DNA from: Lachnospiraceae bacterium
GTDB lineage: Bacteria; Bacillota; Clostridia; Lachnospirales; Lachnospiraceae
Assembly: GCA_015258065.1 (NCBI GenBank)
Contig: JABZIZ010000017.1
Location: 1-55,361 of the forward strand
Length of the DNA: 55,361 nt
Direction of reading: 5' to 3'
Shown here: in pieces, positions 53,308 through 55,361 of the stretch
Position numbering within the stretch: the stretch's first letter is position 1
Layout of the letters: each line of letters begins with the position of its first letter
Made by a program: the position numbers and the translations under genes
The notes under the pieces: model-generated
What the model was told of the DNA's origin: nothing
Seen by the model: the letters and a program-made list of their open reading frames with translations, nothing else
The model's database searches: none

Positions 53308-55361
53308 GTGGACAATCAAAATACGAATCACAACAAGAACGGCAGTAACAAGGATGACAGCCAGATCAATATCAAGAGAGTTGAATTTGATCGCAGTTCT
53401 CGCGTAAACCAGAAAAAGTCGAATGGCAAATGGAAGAACATTCTCCAGACCACCATTCGTTCGATGATGGTAAAGGATGAGGAAGAGGGTGAAGAAGCCG
53501 CTAAAAAGAGGGTGAAGGGAAGCAGCGTTACCCAAATCGCAAAGGGCGCGGTGGCCATCGGTGTGATTACCGGAGGTGTCACTGCTACCCAAATGACGGC
53601 GTTCGCAAGCGATGGCGAAATGGTGGCTGAGGTTCATCAGGGAACCACCGTTGCGGGTGAACATGAAGTAACCATTGAAGAGGCTCCTGCGGAACAGAGT
53701 TCCGGACAGGAAGTCGTGGAGACGGTAGTTGAGCAGGAAATCGGGTCCGGAACAGAGACAACCGCTTCTGCTTCCGCAACTTCTTCTGAGGAAGTGGGGC
53801 AGTCGGAAGGTTCTACTTCCCAATCGGACAGTGGTGGCTCAGAGAGTAGCAGTGTTTCGTCTTCTGATAGCGGATCACAGAGCGCTGCGGATAGCAATTC
53901 CATTTCCGAGAGCCTGTCGGGCACCGATTCGGATTCTGCAAAAGAATCGGAGTCTAACAGCGTATCCGCTTCAAAATCGGAATCTGACAGTGTATCCGCT
54001 TCGGATTCGGAATCGGTTCGTTTGTCCGAAAAAGAATCCGATTCGATTCGTCTGTCTGAAAATGCTTCCCGCTCCGCATCGGAAAGTGCTTCTACAACGG
54101 AATCGAATTCCACAAGTCTTTCGAATTCCGAAACCGAGTCGTCCAGCCTTTCGGAATCCGGTACAGACTCATCCAGCCTTTCGAATTCCGGCACGGACTC
54201 TTTAAGCACGTCGGAATCCGGCACGGATTCGGCAAGTCTTTCTCTGACCGGCTCTGAATCAATCAGTCTCTCTAGCGTACAGTCGGAATCGGCCAGCCTT
54301 TCCGGCTCAGAGAGCATGTCTGCTTCGCAGTCTGTACTGGAGTCCGGCAGCTCCTATGGATCCGATTCGGCGTCTTCTTCTTTGAGCGCTCAGGAGTCAC
54401 TTTCTTTATCCGAGAGTGAGTCGGATGTTTCCTTCCTGGATTCGATCATGACCTCTATTATGGAGAGCGAATCCCTTGTCGATGCGAATCGTCCTCAGGT
54501 ACTCGGCGCCAGAAGGATGAGAATGCTTTACAGCGGCTCTCCGGATGAGGTTGTCTTTGTCTACAGTCCGGATGCTGCTCTGAAAACATGGGGCGCAAGA
54601 GGAACCGATACGGCCCTCATCACGGATGTGACGGGAACATATAACAAAGTCACAAAGCAGATTACCTGGAAGATTAAGTACGCTTCCAACATACAGCATG
54701 ATTATAAGTCGGTTTATGTCGGTCTTTACATTGATGCCGGAAAGAATCTGGGTCAGGTCAGTGATGTCCAGCTGGACGGCGTGGCAATGGAGAATTCGGA
54801 TCAATACAATCCGGTCAGGCCGCAGAATCCGGTCTTCTCGGGCAACGGTCAGCTGGATGGTACTGCCTATGTCAGCAAAGACCAGATGCCCAACTATGTA
54901 AAAAATTCTACCCATCGTCCTCGCGGCGATCAGGGCAGCCATCACGAAATTACCTTTAAGACACAGTTCACCGGACAGTCCGCCAAAGACTTGAAGGATA
55001 TTGAGCTTTTCTTTGTTGCGCATACAGCGCCCTGCGAAACCTATAAGAGAAACATCGAAATGGGCCAGATCACCTATGCGGACGGCAAGCCCTTACTGAC
55101 CACTTGGGCAAGTGGGCGCGGTGCCAACCTCGGTGGTTATAGCATCAAGAACGGAGAAGGCTATTGTCCCGGTTTTGAATCCAATGAGGAAAGCAGATCG
55201 AATTCCACCTCTATTTCGGGCAGCGAAAGCCACTCCCGTTCACAGAGCCTCTCCGACAGCGCATCGACCAGCAAGAGAGATTCGGTCAGCCAGAGTATTT
55301 CCAATTCCAGAAGTGAATCACTTAGCGAGTCAGATTCCAGGTCTAGGAGCAACTCCATTAG
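53308..55361 (+). CDS. Serine-rich repeat surface adhesin, 3' end outside the window
   Basis: Open for 684 codons from GTG 53308 (AGGAGG 7 bases upstream) to the window edge. Layout: a basic, about 100-residue N-terminus with KKSNGKW at 36-42 and a glycine-rich hydrophobic stretch at 80-98, likely cleaved after AFA100; a first Ser-rich region (about 115-375) with Ser at nearly every second position and motifs such as SESDSVSASDSESV; a non-repeat region (about 376-625) including FVYSPDAALKTWGARGTDTA and YKSVYVGLYIDAGKNLG; then a second Ser-rich region (SESHSRSQSLSDSAST) running off the end. This order (long signal, SRR1, binding region, SRR2) is that of serine-rich repeat glycoproteins exported by the accessory Sec system and O-glycosylated. 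The wall anchor would lie beyond the window. Confidence 0.88.
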   Translation, partial: MDNQNTNHNKNGSNKDDSQINIKRVEFDRSSRVNQKKSNGKWKNILQTTIRSMMVKDEEEGEEAAKKRVKGSSVTQIAKGAVAIGVITGGVTATQMTAFASDGEMVAEVHQGTTVAGEHEVTIEEAPAEQSSGQEVVETVVEQEIGSGTETTASASATSSEEVGQSEGSTSQSDSGGSESSSVSSSDSGSQSAADSNSISESLSGTDSDSAKESESNSVSASKSESDSVSASDSESVRLSEKESDSIRLSENASRSASESASTTESNSTSLSNSETESSSLSESGTDSSSLSNSGTDSLSTSESGTDSASLSLTGSESISLSSVQSESASLSGSESMSASQSVLESGSSYGSDSASSSLSAQESLSLSESESDVSFLDSIMTSIMESESLVDANRPQVLGARRMRMLYSGSPDEVVFVYSPDAALKTWGARGTDTALITDVTGTYNKVTKQITWKIKYASNIQHDYKSVYVGLYIDAGKNLGQVSDVQLDGVAMENSDQYNPVRPQNPVFSGNGQLDGTAYVSKDQMPNYVKNSTHRPRGDQGSHHEITFKTQFTGQSAKDLKDIELFFVAHTAPCETYKRNIEMGQITYADGKPLLTTWASGRGANLGGYSIKNGEGYCPGFESNEESRSNSTSISGSESHSRSQSLSDSASTSKRDSVSQSISNSRSESLSESDSRSRSNSI

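Noticed and set aside
53637..54317. Long minus-strand reading frame rich in Ser, Asp, Glu and Arg within the adhesin gene
   Set aside because: It is the mirror of the plus-strand Ser-rich codons (TCG/GAA/TCC), has no ribosome site, and has a low-complexity composition dictated by the other strand.
55161..55358. Second minus-strand Ser/Leu/Glu-rich frame at the right edge
   Set aside because: A shadow of the second serine-rich region of the adhesin, as for the frame at 53637.

Overview
The window looks like a chromosomal segment from a Gram-positive, anaerobic Lachnospiraceae-type Clostridium with roughly even G+C. The evidence is strong AGGAGG-type ribosome sites, TTGACA/TATAAT promoters, GTG and TTG starts, a class II GalT, a bacterial GlnRS, the tig-clpP-clpX order, and several small families I associate with Lachnospiraceae (DUF2225, DUF4364, a DUF6106-like protein). 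A serine-rich repeat adhesin at the right end and a chemoreceptor suggest a motile, surface-adhering, host-associated lifestyle, possibly oral. The genus is not determined.

Layout. 0.1-5.6 kb: asparaginase, a zinc-ribbon/leucine-rich-repeat membrane protein and a chemoreceptor. 5.7-10.7 kb: homoserine dehydrogenase behind a structured leader, aspartokinase, a small membrane protein and IMP dehydrogenase. 10.7-17.3 kb: four genes joined by 4-base overlaps (GGDEF-EAL protein, GlnRS, DUF2225, MocR regulator). 17.3-20.7 kb: a small acidic membrane protein, a TetR regulator, 4-alpha-glucanotransferase and a DJ-1 protein. 20.8-29.4 kb: protein quality control (tig, clpP, clpX, clpB) with EngB, a DUF308 membrane protein and an LCP wall enzyme between clpX and clpB. 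29.4-34.9 kb: formyl-THF cyclo-ligase, MATE transporter, and galT-galK-DUF4364.

35.0-38.9 kb is the clearest accessory block. A tRNA-Thr(GGU) gene with its own promoter and terminator is followed by two unrecognised genes of AT-richer composition (one secreted) and a Fic-domain gene. The Fic gene is bracketed by two related perfect palindromes and lies between two near-identical 99-bp direct repeats that carry an intrinsic terminator. 38.9-42.2 kb holds a divergent purine-salvage pair (NCS2/AzgA permease and adenine deaminase). 42.4-47.4 kb is an operon of a zinc-ribbon membrane protein, an ABC ATPase and a fused double ABC-2 permease, followed by mannose-6-phosphate isomerase. 48.4-52.9 kb, on the minus strand, holds a DUF1846 protein, a GHL10-type glycosidase-like secreted protein and a polytopic membrane protein. 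From 53.3 kb to the window end runs an incomplete serine-rich repeat adhesin with an atypical long signal peptide.

A recurring structural feature is tandem duplication of short segments (34-61 bp) at gene 3' ends. These span stop codons and sometimes the next gene's ribosome site. I see it after hom, the DUF308 gene, ade, the GHL10 gene and the DUF6056-like gene, and a similar repeat lies at the left window edge.
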